Positions 1 to 8,983 of a DNA stretch of 47,571 nucleotides are shown one piece after another. Source of the DNA: Pseudomonadota bacterium (lineage in GTDB: Bacteria; Pseudomonadota; Gammaproteobacteria; Steroidobacterales; Steroidobacteraceae); the NCBI GenBank assembly GCA_023457495.1, contig JAEWLQ010000097.1:1-47571 (forward strand), in the 5' to 3' direction. How positions within the stretch are numbered: the stretch's first letter is position 1; the number at the start of each line of letters is the position of its first letter. A program made the translations under genes and the position numbers. Under the pieces are notes generated by a model that did not search any database, was not told where the DNA came from, and was given only the letters and a program-made list of their open reading frames with translations.

Positions 1-432
1 ACGCTGCTGTTCCTGCATCTCGGCGCTCGCTACTTCGAGCTTTCGCGGCTCAACAAGAGCGAGGCCACGCTCGATGCGAGCATCGAAGACGCGTTCCGCC
101 AGGCGATGCCCGGACAGATGAACGCGGCCAACGCGCGCCGGCGCGTGGAGACCCGGCTCGCCGACGTGCGCGGAGGTGGCGGATCCGGCTCGATGCTGCC
201 GGTCCTGGCCGCCGTGGCGAATGCGCGCGGCGCCGCGCCCAGCGCCGTGATCGAGGGCATGACGTTCCGCGACGGCAAGCTCGACCTGCGCATCCGGGCG
301 CCGGACGCCTCGAGCGTCGATGCCATCGGCCAGCAGCTGCGCGCGGCGAACTGGCAGGCCAAGAACGAGGGTGGCAGCAACAACGGCGACAGCTACAGCG
401 GTCGCCTGCAAGTCAGCAAGGCGGGTTCATGA
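1..432 (+). CDS. gspL: Type II secretion system protein GspL, C-terminal part (5' end outside window)
   Basis: Frame 1 is open from the first base to a TGA at 430-432, so this is the 3' end of a longer gene. The visible 143 residues match the periplasmic end of GspL: a linker, then the small ferredoxin-like fold with the typical run GMTFRDGKLDLRIRAPDAS. GspL is the bitopic inner-membrane protein that joins the cytoplasmic ATPase GspE to GspM in the type II secretion platform. The stop overlaps the gspM ATG at 429, which indicates translational coupling. The identification rests on this short region plus the gspM-gspN neighbours. Confidence 0.85.
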   Translation, partial: TLLFLHLGARYFELSRLNKSEATLDASIEDAFRQAMPGQMNAANARRRVETRLADVRGGGGSGSMLPVLAAVANARGAAPSAVIEGMTFRDGKLDLRIRAPDASSVDAIGQQLRAANWQAKNEGGSNNGDSYSGRLQVSKAGS

Positions 433-908
433 ACGCATTGCGCGCCTGGTACGCCAACCTCGCCGAGCGGGAGCGTCGCATCGTCAACATCGGCGCAGGC
501 GTGGCCGCCGTGCTGGTGCTGCTCGGAATCATCCTGCCGCTCAACCGCAACATCTCGCAGGCCCGCCAGCGCGTCGCCACGAAGCAGGCGGACCTGGCGT
601 TCATTCAGAGTGCGATGCCGGAGCTCGCCGCTTCGAGCCCGTCTGGAAACATGGCGACGGAAGAATCCCTCGTCGGGCTCGTTGACAGCTCCGCGCGCGA
701 GAGCGGCCTCGGCAAATCGCTCGCGAGCAGCCAGCCCACGGGCGACAAGGGACTGCGCGTGCGGCTCGAGCGCGTGCCGTTCGACGGCATGGTCGCCTGG
801 CTCGCGCGGCTCTCGCAGAGTCACGGCGTGCGCGTCGAATCCGCGGAAATCGAGGCGGCCGGGGAGCCCGGCCTGGTCAACGCCGGTCTCGTCCTCAAGG
901 CCGGTTGA
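429..908 (+). CDS. gspM: Type II secretion system protein GspM
   Basis: 159 residues, a usual GspM length. A short cytoplasmic N-terminus ending in a charged LAERERRIV stretch leads into one membrane segment (about residues 19-38), then a periplasmic coiled region and a small ferredoxin-like domain. GspM is an inner-membrane partner of GspL in the secretion machine. The ATG overlaps the gspL stop by 4 nt, and its own TGA overlaps the next gene's ATG by one base, so gspL-M-N form one translationally coupled unit. Confidence 0.88.
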   Translation: MNALRAWYANLAERERRIVNIGAGVAAVLVLLGIILPLNRNISQARQRVATKQADLAFIQSAMPELAASSPSGNMATEESLVGLVDSSARESGLGKSLASSQPTGDKGLRVRLERVPFDGMVAWLARLSQSHGVRVESAEIEAAGEPGLVNAGLVLKAG

Positions 909-1657
909 TGCGGCGACGATCGCTCGGCCTGACCATCGCCGCGGGCGTCGCGGTATTCCTCGTGATCCTCGTGCTCTATCTACCCGCCTCGTGGTTTTCG
1001 GGCGCCCTGCCCGCCGGCGTGACCTGCCGCGAGCTGGGGGGTTCGATCTGGCAGGGGGAATGCCTGGGGCTGAAACACGGTGAGCTCGCGCTGGGCGACG
1101 CAACCTGGAATCTCGGCGCCGGCCGCGCGCTCACCGGACGCCTGGTCGGTGATGTCGATCTACGCGGCAGCGCCGTCAACGTGCGCGCCGACGTGGACTC
1201 GTCTTTCCGCGGCACCGGCGAGCTGCGCAATCTGCGCGGCAACCTCGATCTCGATCCGAACCTGCTTCCCCAACTCCCGCGGGACAAGCGCGGCGCGGTA
1301 ACCGTCGATCTTTCCCGACTCGCCATGGCCAACGGGGCGCCCACGGCCATCGCCGGCACCGTCGAATTGCGCAACTTCCAGCAAACGGGCGCGCGGCCGC
1401 TCGAGCTCGGTTCCTACCGGGCGACCTTCGACGGTCAGTCACCGGCCGACGGACCTCTGGTTGGCAAATTGCGCGATCTCGGCGGTCCCTTCGCAGTCGA
1501 AGGGACGGTCGCCCTGGGTCCCGGCCGCGCCTACCTGGTGCAGGGACTCATCCAGGGAAGAACCGCGGATGCCGAACGTCTCGTGCGGCAAATCACGCTG
1601 GGTGCGCCGCCCGATGCCTCCGGACGCAGCCCGTTCTCGTTCGAGGGGTCCTGGTAG
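908..1657 (+). CDS. gspN: Type II secretion system protein GspN
   Basis: 249 residues: one N-terminal membrane anchor (about residues 7-25), then a beta-rich periplasmic domain ending in the family-typical RSPFSFEGSW. GspN is an accessory T2SS protein present only in some systems. The ATG at 908 overlaps the gspM stop; a TTG one codon earlier is also possible. The TAG at 1655-1657 directly abuts the reverse-strand stop of the next gene, with no bases between them, so no intergenic terminator exists here. Confidence 0.85.
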   Translation: MRRRSLGLTIAAGVAVFLVILVLYLPASWFSGALPAGVTCRELGGSIWQGECLGLKHGELALGDATWNLGAGRALTGRLVGDVDLRGSAVNVRADVDSSFRGTGELRNLRGNLDLDPNLLPQLPRDKRGAVTVDLSRLAMANGAPTAIAGTVELRNFQQTGARPLELGSYRATFDGQSPADGPLVGKLRDLGGPFAVEGTVALGPGRAYLVQGLIQGRTADAERLVRQITLGAPPDASGRSPFSFEGSW

Positions 1658-4600
1658 CTAGTCGACCGCGACTTCGCGCCACGCCCCCAGCAGCGGGAAA
1701 TACAGGCCGGCGCGCACCGGCTGCGGACCGAGTTGCCGCGCGAGGTGCACGTAACGGGCGAGCTGCGCCGTGTAACGCACCACCTCCGAATCGAGGAACG
1801 CCTCGCGGTCGCCGCCTTCGTGCGGACTCGTCTTGAAATCGACCACCCAGCGGACGCCATCGGCGACGAAGGTCCGGTCGATCACCGCGTTGACGATGTC
1901 GGCGCCGCGCACGCCGGTGAGCGCGAGCTCGGATTGCGCCTCGCCATGCGCGGCATCGAACAGCCACCGGCCGCGCGCGTCCTCGAGCGTGGCCCGGAGC
2001 GCCGCGAGCGCGCGATCGGCGCCAGCGGACGCGGCGGGAGCCTCGACACCCAGCGCCTGCAGGCGTGATTCGAGCCAGGCGCGCATGCGCGGCAATTCGT
2101 CGACGCGCGGCGGTCCGGCGCGACCGAAACGCTCCAGCGCCTCGTGCACCACCGTTCCGATACGCCGCGCGGTCTGACGCACCCAGCTGAATTCGATTTC
2201 CTCCTCGTCCGCGCCAAGCGGCACGAGCTCGCCGCGCGCCAGCACGTCCGCGGGTGCTTCCATCGCGGCCGGACGCCGCGGCAGACGGCTGCGTCTCTGG
2301 CTCACCGCGGGCGCGATGTCGGCATTGTCGCCCGGATCCCCGATCGACTCGAACGTAGCGACGTCACCGCCGATCGCGGGCCACAACGTCCGCAGCATGG
2401 AGCCGGGGTCCGCTTCGAATTCGACGACACCGTCGACATCCCGCGCGCGCGGATGCACGTAAAGGTGCAGGGAACGCTTGGCGCGCGTCAGCGCCACATA
2501 CGCCTGGCGGGCGCGTTCGGCCCGCTCCCGCTCCTTGTGCAGCAGACGCAGGTAGTTGTTGATGGCGTCGTCGCCCTCTTCGCTTTCTCCGCGCACGCGG
2601 ATCGGCGCCATGATGAGGTGATCGTCGCCCTGCTCGCGCGGCACCTCGAGCCAGTTGAGCAGCCGTGGATCGTCGGGACGCCCGCGTCGGCCGACGCCGA
2701 CCACGAAGACGTGATCGAATTCGAGACCTTTCGCGCCGTGTATCGTCATGAGCGACACGGCGCCGGCCTGCGCCGGATCCTGCGCGCGCAACCGGTCCAG
2801 CAGGCGCTCGAGATCGAGTGGCCGTCCCCGCAACCGCTTGCGGTCTTCCTCCGCGAGCGCGGCCAGGAAGCGCCGCGCATGCGCGATATCCGCGTCGTGG
2901 GCGCAGGCCGAGGCGCCGCCGAGCGTGAGCCAGACGCGTTCGACCAGGTGCGCGCGCGGCTCGCGCTCGCGCTCCTGCCAGGCCGGCAGCAACACGCCCT
3001 TGGCGCGCAACAGTCGCTCCGCGCCGTCCATCGACAATACGGGAATCGGGCCCAGCAAGGCGGAGTAGATAGTCCCGTCGCCCGCGGCCTCGCTCACCGC
3101 CGTGAGATCCGGCAGGGACAACCCGACGAATGGCGCCCGCAGCACCGCGAGCCAGGCGACGCGATCGAGCGGCGAATCGAGCGCGCGCGCCAGCGCTTCG
3201 AGATCGCGCACGGCCGCGACGTCCGCCAGCGGCTCGAGGTTCACCCCGATGAAAGGCAGGCCGCGCGCGGCGAGCTCCGCGCGCACCGCGCGCAGATGGG
3301 GACGTGCGCCCGCCAGCACGGCGACCGAATCATCCGGCCGCGTCTCGCGCAGTTTCGCGATCGTCTCGGCGACGGATTGCGCCTCGGCCTGCGTGCCGCA
3401 CTTGCCCTCGACGCGGTACAGGCGCGGCTCGCCTTCGAGTTGCGTCCGCGCCGCGACGCTCGCCAGGTGCCGCACCGCGCTGCGGCGCACGTCATCGTGA
3501 CGCGGGAATACGCGCACGAACACGTCATTGCACCAGTGCACGAGCGCCGGCGCGGAACGGAAGTTGCGCCGCAGTTCGAGTGGCTCCAGGCGCACGCCCG
3601 CGAGCCCGCCGTCGCGCACGGTCGAGAACCGTCCGACCTCGGCGTTCCGGAATCCGTAGATGGACTGCATCGGATCGCCGACCAGGAACAAGGTGCGTCC
3701 GTCACCGTTCGACCAGTCATAGGTCAGCGAGCGCAGCAGGTCGTACTGATCGCGCGAGGTGTCCTGGAATTCATCGACGAGGATGTGCATGAGCCGCGTG
3801 CCGAGACGCTCGGCGAGCGGTGTCGGGCTGCCGTTTTCCGACAACGCGCGGCGCGCGGCGCCGGCGATTTCCGTGTGATCGCATTCGCCGTGCGAGTCGA
3901 ACAGGATCTTCAACTGCGCCGCGGCCAGCGAAAGCAGCTGCGCGAGCGAGTCGAGCGCCTCGCGGTCCCCCGCGGCGACTCGCGGGTCGGGCAGCACCGC
4001 GATGCTGCGCAGGGATTCCAGGTGCGCCGCGTCGATCATCACTAGCCGTTCCAGCCAACTGTCGCGCAGCGCCTTTCCGAGAGTATTGTCGGCGGGGATT
4101 CCCTCGTTCTTCGTCAGCTTCTTGCGCGCCGTTCCTTCCTTGGTGAGCGCGAGACTCGCGATTCCGCGCCAGCGTGGAAGGTCGCCGAGCACATCGGTCA
4201 GCGCGCCGGTCGCATGGCGCCAATGGAACATGTCGGGATGTTTCTCAGGCTCCATGTGTTGTGCCGCGAAGCGTGCGAGCGCGCTCGCCTGTTCGACGAA
4301 GCTGCCCGGCAGCGCCGCGACGGCCTTCACGAGCTCATCGGCGACGATGGCCTGCAGGCTGGCCTCGATCTTCGGAACCAGTTCCTCGCCCGAGAGCTGA
4401 GGCAGGCTCGGCAGCCACTCGGAGCGGCGCGGCAACATGCTTTCGATGAGCCGCTCGAGACGGGACCAGCTGTCGTCGAGCCGGCGCAGGATGCGTTCGA
4501 AGTGCGGGCGATACTCGGGATCGACTTCCGCGTGGCGCATCGTTTCCCGCGCGGCGCTCGCGTACAGATCGTCGGGGGAATCGGCGATACCGCGACCCAA

Positions 4601-5008
4601 TGCGCTTTGCGAGGTGATCGGCAGCGAATTGGCCAGGTAACCGTTGAACGCATCGATGGTCTGGATGCGCAGGCGTGCCGCGCTCTCCTCGATTCCCCAG
4701 TTCCGCCGTGCGGCATGCGCTCGCGCGGCCGCCGCGAGGTCGCGCGTGAGCTCGTCGGCGGCGGAGCGGACCTCGAAATTGCCTTCGAGCGCCGTGCGCA
4801 CACGCTCGCGCATTTCACCCGCCGCCTTGCGCGTGAAGGTGATCGCGAGGACCTGCTCGGGATCCTCCACCGTCGTCAGCAGGCGCAGATAACGCTGAGT
4901 GAGCACGGTCGTCTTGCCCGACCCCGCTGGCGCCTGGACGATGAACGACGTCCCGGGATCGAGCGCACGCAACCGGGCCAGCGCGTCGGCGTCGTCAGGC
5001 GTGCTCAT
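1658..5008 (-). CDS. addA: AddA/RecB-like UvrD-family helicase-nuclease
   Basis: 1116 residues. An SF1A helicase core is readable: Walker A APAGSGKTT (residues 26-34), ITFTRKAAGEM (motif Ia), the DEFQDTS Walker B (about 410), MTIHGAKGLEFD (about 755) and VALTRAKR (about 840). The C-terminus carries a PD-(D/E)XK nuclease signature, VVDFKTS (about 1055). This is the architecture of AddA-type double-strand-break resection enzymes. The start overlaps the upstream addB-like gene by 14 nt, so the two are co-translated. RecB is the main alternative, but no recC or recD is present and the partner is AddB-like. Many genomes label this simply a UvrD-helicase domain protein. Confidence 0.82.
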   Translation of the reverse strand: MSTPDDADALARLRALDPGTSFIVQAPAGSGKTTVLTQRYLRLLTTVEDPEQVLAITFTRKAAGEMRERVRTALEGNFEVRSAADELTRDLAAAARAHAARRNWGIEESAARLRIQTIDAFNGYLANSLPITSQSALGRGIADSPDDLYASAARETMRHAEVDPEYRPHFERILRRLDDSWSRLERLIESMLPRRSEWLPSLPQLSGEELVPKIEASLQAIVADELVKAVAALPGSFVEQASALARFAAQHMEPEKHPDMFHWRHATGALTDVLGDLPRWRGIASLALTKEGTARKKLTKNEGIPADNTLGKALRDSWLERLVMIDAAHLESLRSIAVLPDPRVAAGDREALDSLAQLLSLAAAQLKILFDSHGECDHTEIAGAARRALSENGSPTPLAERLGTRLMHILVDEFQDTSRDQYDLLRSLTYDWSNGDGRTLFLVGDPMQSIYGFRNAEVGRFSTVRDGGLAGVRLEPLELRRNFRSAPALVHWCNDVFVRVFPRHDDVRRSAVRHLASVAARTQLEGEPRLYRVEGKCGTQAEAQSVAETIAKLRETRPDDSVAVLAGARPHLRAVRAELAARGLPFIGVNLEPLADVAAVRDLEALARALDSPLDRVAWLAVLRAPFVGLSLPDLTAVSEAAGDGTIYSALLGPIPVLSMDGAERLLRAKGVLLPAWQEREREPRAHLVERVWLTLGGASACAHDADIAHARRFLAALAEEDRKRLRGRPLDLERLLDRLRAQDPAQAGAVSLMTIHGAKGLEFDHVFVVGVGRRGRPDDPRLLNWLEVPREQGDDHLIMAPIRVRGESEEGDDAINNYLRLLHKERERAERARQAYVALTRAKRSLHLYVHPRARDVDGVVEFEADPGSMLRTLWPAIGGDVATFESIGDPGDNADIAPAVSQRRSRLPRRPAAMEAPADVLARGELVPLGADEEEIEFSWVRQTARRIGTVVHEALERFGRAGPPRVDELPRMRAWLESRLQALGVEAPAASAGADRALAALRATLEDARGRWLFDAAHGEAQSELALTGVRGADIVNAVIDRTFVADGVRWVVDFKTSPHEGGDREAFLDSEVVRYTAQLARYVHLARQLGPQPVRAGLYFPLLGAWREVAVD

Positions 5009-7640
5009 GGTTTTCCACTTCCGCGCCGTCTTGCGCCGCGAGTTCGACCCGGCGGCACAGGACCGTGAGATGGCAATGCCGGCACACGTCCGAACCGGGC
5101 TCCACGGGGGCGCGGCCGGCGAGGTACTCGGCGGCCACCGACTCGACCGACCGGGTCCAGCGAGTCAGCTCCCGCAGCCACGCGGCGTCGATTTCCTCCG
5201 CCGGAACCTTGTTGGGAGACATGCCGGGCAAACCGTTGACGCCGGGCAGCAGTCCCTTGCGCGAGGCCCGGCCCGTGAACTTCGCGCGTCCCAAGGTCAG
5301 CGACACGTTCGCCATGGCCTGGACGTCGAGCTCGGGAGTCGCCAGTAGATAGGCAATGAGCTGTGGGTCGCGGATCTTCGCGTCATCCCATGCCAGCGAA
5401 CGTGGTTCGCCGGTCTTGTAATCGAGGATGGCGTAGCCGCCGCCTTCGATCGAATCGATGCGATCGATGCGCAGATCGAACGAGCCGCCCGCGAGCTTCA
5501 GTTCCCGGCGCGCCTCGAGCATTTCGACGACGAAATTCGGGCGCTTCCGTTCCTCGTCGATGAGCTCGGCGATGAGGCGTTCGAGACGCAGCTTTTCCCG
5601 GTCGACCGAAAGCCGCAGTTCCTCGGGTACGAAGCCGCGGAATACAGAGACGACGGCCGCCTCGACCGAATCGCCGACCAGCGGCCGCAGCAGCGCGGTC
5701 TCGGTGTCCTTGATCTTGTAGTGCCCGTCCAGCTTGATCCAGACCAGCTCGAGCGCCTTGTGCAGCAGCATGCCGCGCTGGCGCGGGTCGAGACCGGGCG
5801 CGGGTTCCTCGAGCCGCGGCGCGTGCAGGCGCATCTCCGCGTAGGCATGGAAGCCGCACTCGGCCTGCAGCGTGAGGGGTTTGACGCCGCCCGCGACCGG
5901 CTGCCGCGTATCGACCTCGACGCCCTGCGCATCCTCGAACGGCTCGTGCTGCGGCCTGCGAACCGTCTGCGCCAGCGGTTGAACCCGATTCGCCGTCGCA
6001 TACGGAACGAAATCGCCAAGCCGGGTGAGCAATGGACTCGCGGTCCGATGCGCATCGCCATCGAGGCGCGCCCAGGAGCACACGAGCCGGCCGGTGGCGG
6101 CGCGCCAGGCCGCGAGCGATGCGCGCGCCGCATTCGTCTGCCCCGCCGCGCTCGCCCAGGGAATTCCGGCCGCGCGTTGCAGGCCGAGCGGGATGAAAAC
6201 GTCCGGCCGTGGCGCGGCTGGCCATTGCCCGGAGTCCAGTCCCGCCACCCAGATGCCGTCATATCTCGCGACGGGATCGTCGTGTGATTCGGTGATCGTC
6301 ACCGGCGCCTCGGCGCTCGCCGGATCGAAGCGCCGTTCGGCCGCGAGCTCGGCGAGGATGGCAACGGCCTCTGCGCCATTCACGCGCGGCAACCAGGCGC
6401 TGAGCGCGGCGAACTCATCGAGCAGCGCATGCCAGCGATTGAGCGTCTGCTGCTCATCGCTGCGCAGCGCGCGGACGCCGGGCCAACCCAACTGCCGCAG
6501 TGCGCCGGCGATGCGCGGCGCCCACTCGGCCGGTGACTTGCGCTCGTCGGATAGTTGCGTGGCGGCGCGGCGCAAGCGCGCCGCGAGCCCGGCCGCGGCG
6601 GCGCCGGCGGATTCGCGTTCGAGAAATGCGCCGAGCTCCGTCACGCTGAACTCCAGCTTCCGGCCATCGCGCAGGGCGGCTTCGATCGCGACACCCGCCA
6701 GCACGTCGTTTCCGTCGAGAAACGGCTGACGCAGCCAGCGAACCACTTCGTCGAAGCGCAGGCGCCCGGTCAGCAATCGCAGCGTGAGCAATACGTGCGC
6801 GATCAGCGGAAATTCCGGAAACGCGCGTCCGCCTTCGATCGAATACGCGTTCGAGGCGGCGCGCGCGCCGGTACCAAACCACTCCGACGGCGTCAGCGAC
6901 TGCGACAGCAGGCGTTCATACGCTTCGCGGCGCTGGCGCAATTTCGCGTCCACGACCAGCAGGCGCCGCCCCGGGTCTTCCTCGAGCTGGGTGCGGCACC
7001 AGGCCGCGATGAGATCGAGCTCGTGTTCATCGTCTTCCGCGGGAGCGATCGCCACCGGGAGATCCGCACCGTCGCCGCCGATCTGGCTAGCGCCGAGCCG
7101 CTGCAAGGCATTGCGCTGCGCGAGTGGCAGATCGTGGACGCCCGCGACGAGCAGGCGACCCGGCGGCGCCGCCAGCGTATCGAGCCACGCGCGCAGCGGC
7201 CGGCGCCCTTGTGCCTGCGACAGCTCCTCGAGCGCGCGCAGCGCGGACGCCAGCAGTTCGCCCTCGGGCGAGCCGGCGAGCATCTGCGGTGACACGCGGA
7301 TCTGCCAGTCGTGCAGGGTACGTACGGATGTCAGCAGCGCGCGCGCTTCCGCCGCGCCGCCGCCCTCGCGCCGCAGCTCGCGCACGCAGGCCCATTCGGC
7401 GCCCGGAGGCAGTAGTTGGTCAGGTTCGCCGGCGGCCGCCCACGTATCGCCTAACAACTCGTCCGCGAACTGCGCAAAGGTGAGAACCCGCGGAGTGTTC
7501 CAAAGCGAACGGCCGGCCACGCGCTGGATCGCCGCCCACGCGGCGCGAATGGCGGCCTGGCGTTGCGCGCTCGGCACGATGACCGTGGCGCCGGCCTCGA
7601 GGCCCTCGATGAGAGGCTTGGAAAGTCGTTTTATATTCAA
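4995..7640 (-). CDS. addB: AddB-like PD-(D/E)XK nuclease (inactive-helicase-type partner)
   Basis: About 881 residues from the start chosen here. The N-terminus is an AddB-type helicase-like region (GATVIVPSAQRQAAIRAAW replaces a clean Walker A). The C-terminal part has the nuclease motif ILDYKTG and four cysteines placed as in AddB/Cas4 iron-sulphur nucleases: one before the domain (QAECGFHAY) and three after it (VCRHCHLTVLC). It probably pairs with the overlapping addA-like gene in break processing. Start: the frame opens at 7715 inside alaA, but TTG at 7640, just after the alaA stop, gives the family-like beginning LNIKRLSKPLIEGLEAGAT; GTG at 7685 is the alternative. The Shine-Dalgarno is weak for either, so the start is uncertain. 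Confidence 0.78.
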   Translation of the reverse strand: MNIKRLSKPLIEGLEAGATVIVPSAQRQAAIRAAWAAIQRVAGRSLWNTPRVLTFAQFADELLGDTWAAAGEPDQLLPPGAEWACVRELRREGGGAAEARALLTSVRTLHDWQIRVSPQMLAGSPEGELLASALRALEELSQAQGRRPLRAWLDTLAAPPGRLLVAGVHDLPLAQRNALQRLGASQIGGDGADLPVAIAPAEDDEHELDLIAAWCRTQLEEDPGRRLLVVDAKLRQRREAYERLLSQSLTPSEWFGTGARAASNAYSIEGGRAFPEFPLIAHVLLTLRLLTGRLRFDEVVRWLRQPFLDGNDVLAGVAIEAALRDGRKLEFSVTELGAFLERESAGAAAAGLAARLRRAATQLSDERKSPAEWAPRIAGALRQLGWPGVRALRSDEQQTLNRWHALLDEFAALSAWLPRVNGAEAVAILAELAAERRFDPASAEAPVTITESHDDPVARYDGIWVAGLDSGQWPAAPRPDVFIPLGLQRAAGIPWASAAGQTNAARASLAAWRAATGRLVCSWARLDGDAHRTASPLLTRLGDFVPYATANRVQPLAQTVRRPQHEPFEDAQGVEVDTRQPVAGGVKPLTLQAECGFHAYAEMRLHAPRLEEPAPGLDPRQRGMLLHKALELVWIKLDGHYKIKDTETALLRPLVGDSVEAAVVSVFRGFVPEELRLSVDREKLRLERLIAELIDEERKRPNFVVEMLEARRELKLAGGSFDLRIDRIDSIEGGGYAILDYKTGEPRSLAWDDAKIRDPQLIAYLLATPELDVQAMANVSLTLGRAKFTGRASRKGLLPGVNGLPGMSPNKVPAEEIDAAWLRELTRWTRSVESVAAEYLAGRAPVEPGSDVCRHCHLTVLCRRVELAAQDGAEVENHEHA

Positions 7641-7653
7641 TAGCTTGTGAAGG

Positions 7654-8928
7654 CTATTTGAAGCGCCCTTCCGCGTGCACGACACGCGCCTTTTCCTCGC
7701 CCGCGCGGCTCGCATAACTCGCGAGCAAGTCGTCGATGCGGGCGAACACCTTCTTGAGCAGCGCCGCCTCCGGCAGCAGCGTGGTCCGGAAATGATCCCG
7801 GTACGGCACGTTGAAGCTGGCGCCGGGCGCGAGCAACACGTGTTTCTGCTCGAGCAGGTCGAGCGCGAACTTCTGGTCGTCGAAATCGGGAAGCTCGTCG
7901 GTCTTCACGCGCACGAAGGCATACATGGAGCCCTGGGGCGCCTTGAGGTGCAGGTAGCGGCTCGCGCGCGTCGCGTCGACGATGGCGCGGCGCGATTCGT
8001 ACAGCCGGCCGCCGGGAGCGAGCAGTTCCTTGATGCTCTGGTAGCCACCGAGCGCCGTCTGCACGGCCCACTGGGCCGGCACGTTCGCGCACAGTCGCAG
8101 GGATGACAGCAACTCCAGCGCCGACAGGTAGTCGGACGCACCTTGCAGGTTTCCGGAGAACGCCGCCCAGCCGACGCGGTATCCGCAGGCGCGATAGATC
8201 TTCGAGAGGCCGGACATCGTGCAACACACCGTGTCCCTGACGAGCGTCGCCATCGGCACGTGTTCGATGCCGTCGTAGGTCATCTGGTCGTAGATCTCAT
8301 CGCAGAAGACGATGAGCTTGTTCGCCTCGGCGACGCGCGCGATGCGTTCGCAGATCTCGCGCGGATACACCGCGCCCGTGGGATTGTTGGGGTTGATGAC
8401 GACGATGGCGCGCGTCTTGCGCGTCACGAGCGCCGCGATCTCGTCCGGATCGGGCACGAAATCGTTCTCCGGCCGGCACGGGTAATACACCGCCTTGCCG
8501 CCGTTCAAGGTGACGGCCGCCGACCACAGTGGATAGTCGGGGCTGGGGATCAGCACTTCGTCGCCGTCGTTGAGCAGCGCGCGCAGGCACAGGTCGATCA
8601 GCTCGCTCACGCCGTTGCCGATGAACACCTCTTCGGCGCTCATGCCGGACACGCCGCGCATCTGCTGCTGCATGACCACGGCTTCGCGCGCCGGGAAGAT
8701 GCCCTTCTGATGGCAGTACCCTTCCGCCACCGGCATGTTCTCGATCATGGCCAGCCGCATCGTCTCGGGCGTGCGGAAACCGAAGGCGCCCGGATTGCCG
8801 ATGTTCAGGGGCACGATCTCGTAACCCTGGCGCTCTAGCTCCTGCGCGCGACGGGCGAGCCGGCCGCGGATCTCGTACTTGACGTGGCGCAACCCCTCAC
8901 TGGGGCGAATCTGGATTTCCTGGGTCAT
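7654..8928 (-). CDS. alaA: Alanine-type class I aminotransferase (AlaA-like)
   Basis: 424 residues, class I PLP aminotransferase closely resembling AlaA: NIGNPGAFGF near the start, GNGVSELI, PSPDYPLW, INPNNPTGAVYP, FCDEIYD, the PLP-lysine motif SGLSKIYRACGYRVGW (Lys near residue 240) and LRLCANVPAQWAVQTALGGYQSI. AlaA makes alanine from pyruvate and glutamate. It lies 55 nt downstream of an ABC transporter gene and immediately upstream of the addB-like gene, all on the minus strand, so it may be co-transcribed with either. The ATG at 8928 is the only sensible start. Confidence 0.87.
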   Translation of the reverse strand: MTQEIQIRPSEGLRHVKYEIRGRLARRAQELERQGYEIVPLNIGNPGAFGFRTPETMRLAMIENMPVAEGYCHQKGIFPAREAVVMQQQMRGVSGMSAEEVFIGNGVSELIDLCLRALLNDGDEVLIPSPDYPLWSAAVTLNGGKAVYYPCRPENDFVPDPDEIAALVTRKTRAIVVINPNNPTGAVYPREICERIARVAEANKLIVFCDEIYDQMTYDGIEHVPMATLVRDTVCCTMSGLSKIYRACGYRVGWAAFSGNLQGASDYLSALELLSSLRLCANVPAQWAVQTALGGYQSIKELLAPGGRLYESRRAIVDATRASRYLHLKAPQGSMYAFVRVKTDELPDFDDQKFALDLLEQKHVLLAPGASFNVPYRDHFRTTLLPEAALLKKVFARIDDLLASYASRAGEEKARVVHAEGRFK

Positions 8929-8983
8929 GCGGTTACCGGATCAAACTGCTGCCATGGAGGATAGCGCGATCCGGCCCGCGAAT

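Noticed and set aside
2144..4045. 633-codon open frame opposite the addA-like gene
   Set aside because: Very GC-rich DNA leaves long open frames on the other strand. The translation is Arg/His-rich with no family motif, while the opposing gene has all helicase motifs.
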